Shown here in pieces: positions 9,069-17,256 of a DNA stretch of 52,600 bases. Positions within the stretch are counted from its first letter, which is position 1, and each line of letters starts with the position of its first letter. Both the position numbers and the translations under genes were made by a program. This stretch comes from Saccharopolyspora sp. NFXS83 (lineage in GTDB: Bacteria > Actinomycetota > Actinomycetes > Mycobacteriales > Pseudonocardiaceae). Location of the stretch: the NCBI RefSeq assembly GCF_026241095.1, contig NZ_JAPFGB010000010.1, positions 186,893 to 239,492 of the forward strand, given 5' to 3'. The notes beneath the pieces were generated by a model, which was not told the origin of the DNA, did no database searches, and saw nothing but the letters and a program-made list of their open reading frames with translations.

Positions 9069-10346
9069 TCACCGCTCCAAGATCGCCGTGACGCCCTGGC
9101 CGCCTGCCGCGCAGACGGAGATCAGGCCGCGGCCGGAGCCGCGCTCGGACAGCAGCTTCGACAGGGTCGCCACGATCCGGCCGCCGGTGGCGGCGAACGG
9201 GTGCCCGGCGGCCAGCGAGGAGCCGTTCACGTTCAGCTTCGCCGGGTCGATCTCGCCCAGCGGCGCGTCGAGACCGAGCCGGTTCTTGCAGAAGTCCGGG
9301 TCCTGCCACGACTTCAGCGTCGCCAGCACCTGCGAGGCGAACGCCTCGTGGATCTCGTAGAAGTCGAAGTCGCCGAGGCCGATCCCGGCCCGCTCCAGCA
9401 GCTTCGGCACCGCGTACGCCGGAGCCATCAGCAGGCCTTCGTCGCCGCTGACGTGGTCGACGGCGGCGGGCACGATGTCGCTCAGGTACGCGAGCACCGG
9501 CAGCTTGTGCTCCTTCGCCCACTCCTCGCTGGCCAGCAGCACCGTGGAGGCGCCGTCGCTGAGCGGCGTCGAGTTGCCCGCCGTCATCGTCGCGCCCTCG
9601 CCCTTGCCGAACACGGGCTTGAGCTTGGCGAGCTTCTCGGCGGTGCTGTCGGCGCGCAGGTTCTGGTCCCGCGTCTGGCCCTGGAACGGGGTGATCAGGT
9701 CGTCGAAGAAGCCGCGGTCGTAGGCGGCGGCGAGGCGCTGGTGGCTGCGGGCGGCGAGCTCGTCCTGGTCCTCGCGGGCGACTTGCCAGTCCAGCGCGGT
9801 GCGGGCGGCGTGCTCGCCCATCGACAGGCCGGTGCGCGGCTCGGAGTTCTCCGGGATGTCCGGCACCACGTGCTGCGGCCGGACGCCGGTGAGCGCCTTG
9901 ACCTTGCCACCGGTGGTCTTGGCGTGGTTGGCGGCGAGCAGCACCCGGCGCAGGTCGTCGTTGACGGCGATCGGCGCGTCGCTGGCGCTGTCCACGCCGC
10001 CGGCGATGCCCGAGTCGAGCTGCCCGAGCGCGATCTTGTTCGCGACCGAGGTCACCGCTTCGAGACCGGTCGCGCAGGCCATCTGCACGTCGTGGGCGGG
10101 GGTGCGCGGGTCCAGGCCGGAACCGAGCACGGTCTCCCGCGCCAGGTTGAAGTCGCGGCTGTGCTTGAGGACCGCGCCCGCGACGAACTCGCCGACGAGT
10201 TCGCCCTGCAGGCCGAAGCGGGCGACCAGCCCGTCCAGCGCGGCGGTGAGCATGTCCTGGTTGGACGCCTGCGTGTAGGGGCCGCCGGATCGGGTGAAGG
10301 GGATCCGGTTGCCGCCGACGATCGCGACGCGTCGAGTGGTGGGCAT
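9069..10346 (-). CDS. fadA2: Acetyl-CoA C-acyltransferase (thiolase), FadA2/FadI type
   Basis: A 425-residue degradative thiolase that should cleave 3-ketoacyl-CoA with CoA to acetyl-CoA and a shortened acyl-CoA. The catalytic set is complete: nucleophile Cys91 in QMACATGLEA, His in EIHEAFASQV, His382 in AAGHPFAATGGR and Cys412 in SVCAAGGQG. ATG 10346 follows an AAGGAG site. It is divergent from fabG4, and a perfect inverted-repeat operator lies between them at 10518-10541. In mycobacteria fadA2 neighbours fabG4 and fadE5, which supports the name. Confidence 0.93.
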   Translation of the reverse strand: MPTTRRVAIVGGNRIPFTRSGGPYTQASNQDMLTAALDGLVARFGLQGELVGEFVAGAVLKHSRDFNLARETVLGSGLDPRTPAHDVQMACATGLEAVTSVANKIALGQLDSGIAGGVDSASDAPIAVNDDLRRVLLAANHAKTTGGKVKALTGVRPQHVVPDIPENSEPRTGLSMGEHAARTALDWQVAREDQDELAARSHQRLAAAYDRGFFDDLITPFQGQTRDQNLRADSTAEKLAKLKPVFGKGEGATMTAGNSTPLSDGASTVLLASEEWAKEHKLPVLAYLSDIVPAAVDHVSGDEGLLMAPAYAVPKLLERAGIGLGDFDFYEIHEAFASQVLATLKSWQDPDFCKNRLGLDAPLGEIDPAKLNVNGSSLAAGHPFAATGGRIVATLSKLLSERGSGRGLISVCAAGGQGVTAILER

Positions 10347-10517
10347 GCGGGACTCCTTCGAGACGGGACCGGTGGTCCGTGTGGTTGTGACTGCGGGCAG
10401 GTCGTGACTGCTGCCGGGTGCTGACCGCGGTCGGGTTCTGCCGGGGGCGGGCCGGTCGCCGGATCGGCCGGGGCGGGCCGATCGTGCCGGGGCTCTGGTG
10501 CCGACCCCTCGGACCCT

Positions 10518-10541
10518 CTAACCTACCCGTGGGTAGGTTAG
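10518..10541. promoter_or_regulatory. Perfect palindromic operator between fadA2 and fabG4
   Basis: Two 11-base arms, CTAACCTACCC and GGGTAGGTTAG, are separated by GT. The inner CCTACCCACGGGTAGG (reverse strand) aligns base for base with the sites at 13767-13782 and 389-402. This is the most symmetrical member of the set and is placed to control both divergent genes. The regulator is probably the TetR protein at 12928-13617 (inference). Confidence 0.7.
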
Positions 10542-10630
10542 ACGTCGAGTCCGCTGCCCGCGCGTCCGCCGTGCTTCGGCGAGCGGGCCCTGCCAAGTTC
10601 ACCCGACCACCCGCCTCCACGGGAGCACGC

Positions 10631-11968
10631 ATGTCCGACCGGTACCAGCAGTTCACCTCGACCGGATTCGGTCGATCGCTCGCCCAGCGCCTCGGCCTGC
10701 CTACCCCCACGCCGCTGCGCCGCTACCAGCCCGGTGACCCGGTGGTGAACGGCCCGGTGCTCACCGGTGCCGCCGACAGCTCGCGGCTCGGTGACGCGAT
10801 CGCCGCGACGCTGCGCGCCGTCGACGCCGAGGTCCGCACCGAACCCGCCGAGGACGCCCGCTACGCCGCGCTGGTCTTCGACGCCACCGGCATCACCTCC
10901 AGCGACCAGCTCAAACAGCTGCGCGCCTTCTTCGGGCCGGTGATCCGCCAGATCGGCACCTGCGGCCGGGTGATCGTGCTGGGCACCCCGCCGGAGGAGA
11001 CCACCGACGCCGGGGAGCGCGTCGCGCAGCGGGCGCTGGAAGGCTTCGTGCGCACCGTCGGCAAGGAGCTCAAGCGCGGCGCCACCGCTCAGCTGGTGTA
11101 CGCCTCCGAAGGCGCCGAGCAGTCCCTGGACTCCACGCTGAGCTTCCTGCTCTCGGCGAAGTCCGCGTTCGTCTCCGCCCAGGTCGTGCGGGTCGGCCGC
11201 GCCGAGGCACCGCAGGTCGACCGGGAGAAGCCGCTCAAGGACAAGGTCGCCCTGGTCACCGGTGCCTCCCGCGGCATCGGCGAGTCGATCGCCGAGACCC
11301 TCGCCCGCGACGGCGCGCACGTCGTCTGCCTGGACATCCCGGCGCAGGGCGACGACCTCACGAAGGTCGCCAACCGCATCGGCGGCTCCGCGCTCCAGCT
11401 CGACATCACCGCCCAGGACGCGCCGCAGCGCATCGTCGAGCACTTCGCCGAGCGCCACGACGGGCTCGACGTCGTCGTGCACAACGCGGGCATCACCAGG
11501 GACAAGACGCTCGGCCGGATGGACGACGGGCGCTGGGACTCGGTGCTGGCGGTGAACCTCACCGCGCAGGAGCGCATCAACGAAGCGCTGCTCGCGGACG
11601 GATCGCCGCTGCGCGACGGCGGCAGGCTGATCGGCGTCGCCTCGATCAGCGGCATCGCGGGCAACGTCGGGCAGGCCAACTACGCGGCCTCCAAGGCGGG
11701 CGTGATCGGCCTGGTGCAGGCTCTGGCACCGGTCGCGGCCCGGCGCGGCGCCACCATCAACGCCGTCGCGCCCGGCTTCATCGAGACGAAGATGACCGCG
11801 GCCGTGCCGCTGTTCATCCGCGAGGCGGGCCGCCGGATGAGCAGCCTCTCGCAGGGCGGGCAGCCGGTCGACGTCGCCGAGACCATCGCCTGGTACGCCA
11901 ACCCGGCCTCGTCCGGGGTCAACGGCAACGTCGTGCGGGTCTGCGGCCAGAGCCTGCTGGGGGCGTGA
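10631..11968 (+). CDS. fabG4: High-molecular-weight 3-ketoacyl reductase, FabG4 type
   Basis: A 445-residue SDR enzyme expected to reduce 3-ketoacyl-CoA (or ACP) to the 3-hydroxy form with a nicotinamide cofactor. The first ~200 residues form the degenerate flavodoxin-like domain typical of the large FabG4 class. The C-terminal half is a full ketoreductase: TGASRGIG at about 210-217, NAG, Ser338, and YAASK with Tyr351 and Lys355. I take ATG 10631, preceded by GGGAG, rather than upstream in-frame codons, because it matches the FabG4 N-terminus. Its stop overlaps the htdX start (TGATG), so the two are translationally coupled. Confidence 0.93.
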   Translation: MSDRYQQFTSTGFGRSLAQRLGLPTPTPLRRYQPGDPVVNGPVLTGAADSSRLGDAIAATLRAVDAEVRTEPAEDARYAALVFDATGITSSDQLKQLRAFFGPVIRQIGTCGRVIVLGTPPEETTDAGERVAQRALEGFVRTVGKELKRGATAQLVYASEGAEQSLDSTLSFLLSAKSAFVSAQVVRVGRAEAPQVDREKPLKDKVALVTGASRGIGESIAETLARDGAHVVCLDIPAQGDDLTKVANRIGGSALQLDITAQDAPQRIVEHFAERHDGLDVVVHNAGITRDKTLGRMDDGRWDSVLAVNLTAQERINEALLADGSPLRDGGRLIGVASISGIAGNVGQANYAASKAGVIGLVQALAPVAARRGATINAVAPGFIETKMTAAVPLFIREAGRRMSSLSQGGQPVDVAETIAWYANPASSGVNGNVVRVCGQSLLGA

Positions 11969-12810
11969 TGAGCACCGAAGTCGACGCGGCACCGAACCTC
12001 TCCGCGCTCTACGCCAAGGCCGCCCTCACCGGCCCGATCCGGCGCGGCGGCGAACTGCCCGCCACCGAGTACGTCCGGCGCGACATCACGATCGACCACG
12101 CGCACCTCGCCGAGTACGACCGGGTCTGCGGCTTCGGGCTGCGCGACGTGCTGCCCGCGACCTACCCGCACGTGCTCTCGTTCGGGCTGTCCGTGCGGCT
12201 GATGACGGATCCCGGATTCCCGTTCCCGCTGGTCGGTCTGGTGCACGTGGCCAACAGCATCACCGTGCACCGGCCGGTGCTGGTGACCGACGTGCTCACC
12301 CAGCGGGTCCGGGTGGCGAACCTGCGCCCGCACCCCAAGGGCAGGCAGCTCGACGTGATCACCGAGACCAGCGTCGGGGGCGAGGTGGTGTGGCGCGAGA
12401 CGAGCACCTACCTGCGCCGCGGCAAGTCCGACGACTCCGCGCCGCGGGCCGACCGGGTCGCCGAGATCGAGCCCGGCTCCCCCACCGCGTTCTGGCAGGT
12501 GCCCGCCGACCAGGGGCGCCGCTACGCGGCGGTGTCCGGGGACCGCAACCCGATCCACCTGCGCGCGCTGACGGCGAAGGCGTTCGGCTTCCCGCGCGCC
12601 ATCGCGCACGGCATGTGGACGAAGGCGCGGGCGCTGGCCGCGCTGGAAGGCAGGCTGCCGGAGTCGTGCACCGTGGACGTCGACTTCGTGAAGCCGCTGC
12701 TGCTGCCCTCGAAGGTGGAGTTCACCGAGCTCGGCGTCCCGGGCAACGGCGCCACGTTCGCCGTGCACTCCCGGTCCGGCAAGCCGCACCTGTTGGGACG
12801 GGTGCACTGA
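11968..12810 (+). CDS. htdX: MaoC-family (R)-specific enoyl-CoA hydratase, HtdX type
   Basis: A 280-residue double hotdog protein that should hydrate or dehydrate enoyl/3-hydroxyacyl thioesters, the step next to FabG4. The hydratase-2 motif is clear near residue 180 (YAAVSGDRNPIHL with Asp and His, then FPRAIAHGMWTKA). The N-terminal hotdog is the degenerate copy usual for this subfamily. ATG 11968 overlaps the fabG4 stop by one base; GTG 11965 is an alternative. The fabG4-htdX pairing is conserved in mycobacteria. Confidence 0.92.
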   Translation: MSTEVDAAPNLSALYAKAALTGPIRRGGELPATEYVRRDITIDHAHLAEYDRVCGFGLRDVLPATYPHVLSFGLSVRLMTDPGFPFPLVGLVHVANSITVHRPVLVTDVLTQRVRVANLRPHPKGRQLDVITETSVGGEVVWRETSTYLRRGKSDDSAPRADRVAEIEPGSPTAFWQVPADQGRRYAAVSGDRNPIHLRALTAKAFGFPRAIAHGMWTKARALAALEGRLPESCTVDVDFVKPLLLPSKVEFTELGVPGNGATFAVHSRSGKPHLLGRVH

Positions 12811-12829
12811 CCTGCGGGAAGGCGGGGAA

Positions 12830-12851
12830 AGGTCCGCTGTTCGGCGGACCT
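12830..12851 (+). terminator. Small hairpin after htdX
   Basis: AGGTCCGC (12830-12837) pairs with GCGGACCT (12844-12851), 20 bases after the htdX stop. It is followed at once by a second, longer hairpin. Confidence 0.55.
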
Positions 12852-12857
12852 GGATGA

Positions 12858-12920
12858 GGGAGGGCGGGAGCGGTCGCGTCGTGGGGGTCAGGAAGACGAC
12901 CCGGCCGCTCCCGCCCTCCC
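12858..12920. terminator. Long-stem terminator between htdX and tetR
   Basis: A perfect 16-base stem, GGGAGGGCGGGAGCGG (12858-12873) with its complement at 12905-12920, encloses a 31-base loop. It ends 7 bases before the stop of the convergent tetR gene and probably works in both directions. Confidence 0.65.
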
Positions 12921-12927
12921 GCTCTGC

Positions 12928-13617
12928 TCAGTCGCCGTCGGCGGTGCCTTCGCCGCTCGTCGGGGCCCAGGAGCGGCCTTCGACGAGGTCGCCGAAGCCC
13001 ATCCAGGCGAGGTTCATCAAGCGCATCGCCAGCCCGTCCGCGGTCTGCTCGGGATGCTCGGTCCACCAGTCCAGCAAGGATTCGCTCGCGCCGACGAGCG
13101 CCGCGGCGAACGGCTCCATCTGCTGGACCTGCATCGGCCGCACCGCGTTCTCGGTGGCGCGGGCCAGCAACGTCGCGATGAGGAGCACCGCCCGTTCCCG
13201 CCACTGCCCGAACTCGGTGGCGAACGGTTCGCCACCGGCGGCGGCCTGCCGGTGCACCAGCGTCCAGCTGGCGCGGTTGCGCTGCACGTAGTCGAAGAAC
13301 ACCCGCAGCCCGCGCCAGAGCTGCTCGTCGGGCGTCACCTCGGGGTCGACGGCGGTCCCGATGGCTTCGATGAGCCGGTTGGCCTCGCGTTGGATGCACG
13401 CCACGAACAGCTCTTCCTTCGAGCCGAGGTAGGCGTAGATCATGGGCTTCGAGATGCCGGCGACTTCGGAGATCTCGTCCATCGACGCGAGGTGGAAGCC
13501 GCGTGCGGCGTAGACCTCGACGGCGGCGTCGAGGATCTGGCGTTCCCGCACCGAGCGCGGCAGCCGCCTGCTGCGCGGTCGCGGGTTCGCCTCGTGATCG
13601 TCCGGGTCGGACTGCAT
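12928..13617 (-). CDS. TetR/AcrR-family transcriptional regulator
   Basis: A 229-residue regulator. A basic leader (RSRRLPRSVRERQILDAA) precedes a standard TetR helix-turn-helix at about residues 27-70 (GFHLASMDEISEVAGISKPMIYAYLGSKEELF). The C-terminal helical domain should bind the effector, plausibly an acyl-CoA given the neighbours. I chose ATG 13617 because AGGAGG lies just upstream; ATGs at 13650 and 13686 are possible but have no ribosome site. It is divergent from the SCP2 gene, and twin operators lie between them at 13751-13782, so it probably represses itself and the surrounding lipid genes. Confidence 0.9.
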   Translation of the reverse strand: MQSDPDDHEANPRPRSRRLPRSVRERQILDAAVEVYAARGFHLASMDEISEVAGISKPMIYAYLGSKEELFVACIQREANRLIEAIGTAVDPEVTPDEQLWRGLRVFFDYVQRNRASWTLVHRQAAAGGEPFATEFGQWRERAVLLIATLLARATENAVRPMQVQQMEPFAAALVGASESLLDWWTEHPEQTADGLAMRLMNLAWMGFGDLVEGRSWAPTSGEGTADGD

Positions 13618-13750
13618 CCCACCTCCTGTTTCCCTGGCCGGGGCGCTCATCGGCCGGTCTGCCGATCGGGTGTCGCGGCGTCGCACGGCTGGTTCGGATC
13701 TGCGGGAAAGGCTAGAGCAGAACGATCAGCGGCATGCCTTGCCCGCCTAA

Positions 13751-13782
13751 CCTACTGACGCGTAGTCTTACCCACGAGTAGG
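13751..13782. promoter_or_regulatory. Two abutting operators between tetR and the SCP2 gene
   Basis: CCTACTGACGCGTAGT (13751-13766) and CTTACCCACGAGTAGG (13767-13782) lie head to tail with no gap. Both match the operator core seen upstream of fadE5 and between fadA2 and fabG4. The second ends 14 bases before the SCP2 start, so bound repressor would block transcription or translation initiation there. Confidence 0.65.
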
Positions 13783-13796
13783 TAAATGGAGGTCAC

Positions 13797-14348
13797 ATGT
13801 CCCAGACGGATCCGATCAGCGCGCTCGCCGAAGCAGACCCCAAGAAGATCGGCGAGGAGGAGTTCGTCGCGCTGCTCGAAGCGGCATCGACCCAGGCCTC
13901 CAGCGGCACCGCCGACCTCAGCGCCCTGCGCCCCGAGCAGTTCGCGAAGCTGATCTCCCGCGCGTCCGCGAAGCAGGTCGAAGCGGTCATGGCCCGCCCC
14001 GAACTGCGCGTGCAGGTGCTCGACGAGGTCTTCCGCCGGATGAGCGAGCACTTCAAGTCGGACAAGGCCCGCTCCACCGAAGCCGTCGTGCGTTGGCGCA
14101 TCGGCACCGACGAGCAGGACACCGTGCGCTACGAGTCCGTGCTCTCCGGCGGTACCTGCACGGTGAACAAGGTGCCGCAGCACGACGACCCCCGCGTCAC
14201 CATCATGATCACTCCGGTGGAATTCCTCAAGCTGGTCTCCGGCAACGCCTCGGCCCCGGTGCAGTTCATGAGCGGGAAGCTGAAGGTCGCCGGCGACGTC
14301 GGATTCGCCGCGGGGCTCACCAAGCTCTTCCAGATCCCCAAGGCCTGA
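13797..14348 (+). CDS. SCP2 sterol-binding domain protein
   Basis: A 183-residue cytoplasmic protein. The first ~75 residues are helical and charged. The rest matches the SCP-2 sterol-carrier domain (DTVRYESVL, DDPRVTIMITPVEFLKLVSGNASAPVQFMSGKLKVAGDVGFAAGLTKLF). Such domains bind fatty acyl or sterol ligands in a hydrophobic tunnel and may present them to beta-oxidation enzymes. ATG 13797 has GGAGG five bases upstream. It lies upstream of an acyl-CoA dehydrogenase on the same strand and immediately downstream of twin operators, placing it in the lipid regulon. Confidence 0.88.
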   Translation: MSQTDPISALAEADPKKIGEEEFVALLEAASTQASSGTADLSALRPEQFAKLISRASAKQVEAVMARPELRVQVLDEVFRRMSEHFKSDKARSTEAVVRWRIGTDEQDTVRYESVLSGGTCTVNKVPQHDDPRVTIMITPVEFLKLVSGNASAPVQFMSGKLKVAGDVGFAAGLTKLFQIPKA

Positions 14349-14364
14349 CCCGCCCCCCCGGCGA

Positions 14365-14412
14365 GGCGGCGGACCTCAGCGGTCCGCGCGCCACGGCTGA
14401 GAACCCGCGGCG
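14365..14412 (+). repeat. Possible internally deleted copy of the palindromic repeat (copy R0)
   Basis: GGCGGACCTCAGCG at the left and GGCTGAGAACCCGCGG at the right match the two outer ends of the full repeat at 30369-30490, but only about 15 bases separate them. CTCAGC and GCTGAG can still pair. It lies in the gap between the SCP2 and acyl-CoA dehydrogenase genes. Confidence 0.4.
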
Positions 14413-14531
14413 GCCCGCGATCGTTGCTCCGTCCGGAGGGGAAAACCGGAACCGCCGCCGCACCGCCGGGTTCACCGTTGCGCACCCCCCATCACCGCGT
14501 CACCCACTCCGCCACGAACTGAAGGATTTTG

Positions 14532-15743
14532 ATGAGCTTCTCCCTGGAACTGAGCGAAGAACACCGCGACCTGCGCGATTGGGTGCACGGATTCGCTGAG
14601 AAGGTCATCCGCCCGGCCGCGGCGGAGTGGGACGAGCGGGAGGAGACTCCCTGGCCGATCATCCAGGAAGCCGCCAAGGTCGGGCTCTACGGCTTCGAGA
14701 CCGTCGCGACCTTCTGGGCCGACGACACGGGCCTGTCGCTGCCCATCGCCAACGAAGAGCTGTTCTGGGGCGACGGCGGCATCGGCATGGCGATCTTCGG
14801 CACGACGCTGGCCGTCGCGGGCATCTTCGCCGCGGGCACCCCGGACCAGATGGCCGAGTGGGTGCCGCAGTGCTACGGCGACGAGGACGACCCGAAGGTC
14901 GGCGCGTTCTGCTCCTCGGAGCCGGCCGCGGGCTCGGACGTCTCGGCGATGCGCACCCGCGCCGTCTACGACGAGGCCAAGGACGAGTGGGTGCTCAACG
15001 GCCAGAAGGCCTGGGCCACCAACGGCGGCATCGCCAACGTGCACGTCGTGCAGGCCGTCGTCGACTCCTCGCTCGGCTCGCGCGGGCAGGCCGCGTTCAT
15101 CATCCCGCCCGGCACCAAGGGCCTGGAAGCTCCCGGCAAGATCAAGAAGCACGGGCTGCGCGCCTCGCACACCGCCGACGTGTTCCTCGACGACGTGCGG
15201 GTGCCCGGCAGCTGCCTGCTCGGCGGCAAGGACAAGCTGGACGAGAAGCTCGCCCGCGCCCGCGAAGGCGGCAAGGCCAGCGGCCAGGCGGCGATGAAGA
15301 CCTTCGAGCTGTCCCGCCCCACCGTCGGCGCCCAGGCCCTCGGCATCGCCCGCGCCTCCTACGAGCACGCGCTGGAATACGCCAAGGAGCGCGAGACCTT
15401 CGGCAGGCCGATCATCGACAACCAGTCGATCGCCTTCACCCTCGCCGACATGCGCATGGAGATCGACGCGGCGCGGCTGCTGGTGTGGCGCGCGGCGTGG
15501 ATGGGCCGCAACGACGTGCCGTTCACCGCGGGCGAGGGCTCGATGTCGAAGCTCAAGGCGGGCCGGGTCGCGACCTGGGCGACCGAGCGCGCCATCCAGA
15601 TCCTCGGCGGCAACGGCTACACGCGGGAGTTCCCCGTCGAGCGCCTGCACCGCGACGCGAAGATCTACGACATCTTCGAGGGCACCGAGCAGATCCAGCA
15701 GCTCGTCGTCGCCCGCAACATCTCCGGCCGCCACATCCGGTGA
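14532..15743 (+). CDS. Acyl-CoA dehydrogenase
   Basis: A 403-residue member of the classical acyl-CoA dehydrogenase fold. FAD/substrate motifs include CSSEPAAGSDVSAM, WVLNGQKAWATNGG and ILGGNGYTREFPVERLHRDAKI. The catalytic glutamate is in IFEGTEQIQ at about Glu383. It should carry out the first oxidation of a CoA thioester and pass electrons to ETF; chain length or steroid preference cannot be told. ATG 14532 has a GAAGGA site; a TTG one codon earlier is less likely. It lies 183 bases after the SCP2 gene and is followed by a strong terminator, so the two may form one unit. Confidence 0.92.
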   Translation: MSFSLELSEEHRDLRDWVHGFAEKVIRPAAAEWDEREETPWPIIQEAAKVGLYGFETVATFWADDTGLSLPIANEELFWGDGGIGMAIFGTTLAVAGIFAAGTPDQMAEWVPQCYGDEDDPKVGAFCSSEPAAGSDVSAMRTRAVYDEAKDEWVLNGQKAWATNGGIANVHVVQAVVDSSLGSRGQAAFIIPPGTKGLEAPGKIKKHGLRASHTADVFLDDVRVPGSCLLGGKDKLDEKLARAREGGKASGQAAMKTFELSRPTVGAQALGIARASYEHALEYAKERETFGRPIIDNQSIAFTLADMRMEIDAARLLVWRAAWMGRNDVPFTAGEGSMSKLKAGRVATWATERAIQILGGNGYTREFPVERLHRDAKIYDIFEGTEQIQQLVVARNISGRHIR

Positions 15744-15766
15744 ACCGGTAGGCCGGTACTCGGTGC

Positions 15767-15801
15767 GAAAGCCCCTGACGTCGTTGGTGTCAGGGGCTTT
15801 C
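15767..15801 (+). terminator. Intrinsic terminator after the acyl-CoA dehydrogenase
   Basis: A perfect 13-base stem, GAAAGCCCCTGAC (15767-15779) with GTCAGGGGCTTTC (15789-15801). The A and T tracts at its base make it usable from either strand, so it could also serve the convergent secreted-protein gene. Confidence 0.8.
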
Positions 15802-15854
15802 CGCCGTCCTGGCAGGCCAGTCGATCCACCGGGCGAGCCGGGCGGCGGTGCAGG

Positions 15855-16385
15855 TCAGGCCTGCGGGGCTTGGGTGATGTTGGTGATGTTGACCGGGCCG
15901 GGGACCGTCGCGCCGTTCCACGGGAGGGTCACGGTGTAGGGGGCGACCGGGCCGGGGAACGAGATCTCGACGGCGCCGGGGGTCGCGCCGGGGATGCTGT
16001 TGCCGGTGTTCGGGTCGGTCACGAGGTAGCTGAACGCGGCGGTGACGGGGTGGTCCTCGTCGACGCGGAAGTCCTCGGCGCCGCTGCTCGGGCGCGTGGT
16101 GGGGATGTGCGCCGAGTTGCCCTGCACGTCCAGGAATTCGAGGCCGGGGGCGCCGCCGAGCAGGCAGCTCGCGCCGGGCTTCGCGGTGAACCGGACGTCG
16201 CCGCCCTCGTGCATCATCGCGTGGTCGAGCGGGCCGATGGTGACGTCGACCTGGTCCGGCGTGCAGTACTCGTCGTAGTTCGGGTGGTCGCTCGGCATGG
16301 CCTGGGCGGTGCCCGCGAACGAGATCGCGGCGAGCAGGGCGGATCCGGCGATGGCCGCGACCTTGGTGCGCTGGGTGTCGAACAT
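15855..16385 (-). CDS. Secreted DUF4232-like protein
   Basis: A 176-residue exported protein. Residues 1-30 form a signal peptide (basic MFDTQRTK, then a hydrophobic core ending AQA). The mature part has the pattern of DUF4232-type actinobacterial secreted proteins: an early Cys-x-x-x-x-V segment, GPLDHAMMHEGGDVRFTAK, and ASCLLGGAPGLEFLDVQG, so two cysteines probably pair. Function unknown. ATG 16385 is preferred because GGGGAG lies nine bases upstream; the ATG at 16394 directly abuts that site and is too close. Confidence 0.75.
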   Translation of the reverse strand: MFDTQRTKVAAIAGSALLAAISFAGTAQAMPSDHPNYDEYCTPDQVDVTIGPLDHAMMHEGGDVRFTAKPGASCLLGGAPGLEFLDVQGNSAHIPTTRPSSGAEDFRVDEDHPVTAAFSYLVTDPNTGNSIPGATPGAVEISFPGPVAPYTVTLPWNGATVPGPVNITNITQAPQA

Positions 16386-16601
16386 GGAACTCATCTCCCC
16401 GGTGCCGCCGTGCGATCCCCCCGACGGGGACCGTTGACCGTCACGGCCACACATTCGAGTGATGTTCGGGAGCCCCTCCACGTTGACTGGATGTGACGCG
16501 GAACACGCCAACGCGTTCTTGCGGTGGCTCGGAATCCCGGCCGACGAGGGGTTCGCGGGAGCGGGCGCGCGGGGTTGCCGGGGCGTGGCGATCGCCACTC
16601 G

Positions 16602-16629
16602 GGGAATGACCGGACCGGCCTCGATGTTG
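16602..16629 (+). promoter_or_regulatory. Possible SigR/SigH-type ECF promoter
   Basis: GGGAAT (16602-16607) is followed after exactly 18 bases by GTTG (16626-16629), the spacing and sequence of thiol-stress ECF sigma promoters in actinobacteria. Transcription would start near 16636 and run toward the short frame at 16686 and the gene at 16885. It is based on a short motif only. Confidence 0.35.
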
Positions 16630-16685
16630 GAACGTGGGATGAAAACCTCCAGGGGTGTGCACCCTCGCAAGTGGAGCGAGGCATC

Positions 16686-16751
16686 ATGGACTCACCCGAA
16701 GGAATGAATATCGGTGGTCGGCGCGAGGCGAACGGTCTAGTTCGCGTTTGA
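16686..16751 (+). CDS. Candidate 21-residue peptide
   Basis: ATG 16686 is preceded by GGAGCGAGG at a suitable distance and opens a 21-codon frame (MDSPEGMNIGGRREANGLVRV) ending in TGA. It lies 50 bases downstream of the possible SigR-type promoter. There is no homology I recognise and the frame is too short for codon statistics to help; it may be a leader peptide or chance. Confidence 0.25.
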   Translation: MDSPEGMNIGGRREANGLVRV

Positions 16752-16884
16752 TCGGCACGGTGAGCGCGTGGGCTCCACCGGGCCGTCGGCTGTCAGAGCC
16801 GAATCGCGCCACAGCTCGGCGCCGCACGGGTGCCGGCTCAATCTCAGCAACACGGCTTCGAGAACGAAACGGGAGGGCGAAGCG

Positions 16885-17121
16885 GTGAACAAGCCCGATC
16901 CAGGTACGCCGATCTTCGGCGAGCTGAACAACGAGCTCGGCGGTCTGCCGGACATCGACGTGCACGAGTTCGACTCGCACAGCTTCGACTTCGGTGGCGG
17001 TTCGGCCGAGTCCGACGGCAGCGGCGCCGCCGCTGCGCCCGCCGCCCGGCAGAACGCGAACACGGCCGCCAAGGCGAGCAAGGGCGGTCGCGGAGGCGGT
17101 CGCCGCCGCAAGGAGGACTGA
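16885..17121 (+). CDS. Small acidic/Gly-rich protein with basic C-terminus
   Basis: A 78-residue protein starting at GTG 16885 with GGGAGGG upstream. The first half is acidic (FGELNNELGGLPDIDVHEFDSHSFDFGGG), the middle is Ala/Asn-rich, and the last ~15 residues are strongly basic (KGGRGGGRRRKED). No membrane segment or signal peptide is present. The charge split suggests interaction with nucleic acid or another protein, but I do not recognise the family. Confidence 0.6.
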   Translation: MNKPDPGTPIFGELNNELGGLPDIDVHEFDSHSFDFGGGSAESDGSGAAAAPAARQNANTAAKASKGGRGGGRRRKED

Positions 17122-17201
17122 TCGATCGTCCCCGACCTGCGGGAACGGGGACCGGTAGGCGCGTGCGGAGCTGGGGGCTGCGCACGACAGCGGTACCGCG
17201 C

Positions 17202-17246
17202 ACGACGGCCGGGGTGAACGCGTTGAGCGCTCACCCCGGCCGTCGT
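17202..17246. terminator. Bidirectional terminator between the small gene and bkdC
   Basis: A perfect 16-base stem, ACGACGGCCGGGGTGA (17202-17217) with its complement at 17231-17246 and a 13-base loop. It ends 11 bases before the bkdC stop codon. Confidence 0.75.
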
Positions 17247-17256
17247 CGTCAGCGGA

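Larger units (their letters stand above)
16386..16884. other. Long intergenic region between divergent genes
   Basis: A 499-base gap between the secreted DUF4232-like gene (leftward) and a 78-residue protein gene (rightward). It contains a possible SigR/SigH-type promoter (16602-16629) and a very short reading frame with a good ribosome site (16686-16751), both listed separately. Nothing else was recognised. Confidence 0.5.
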
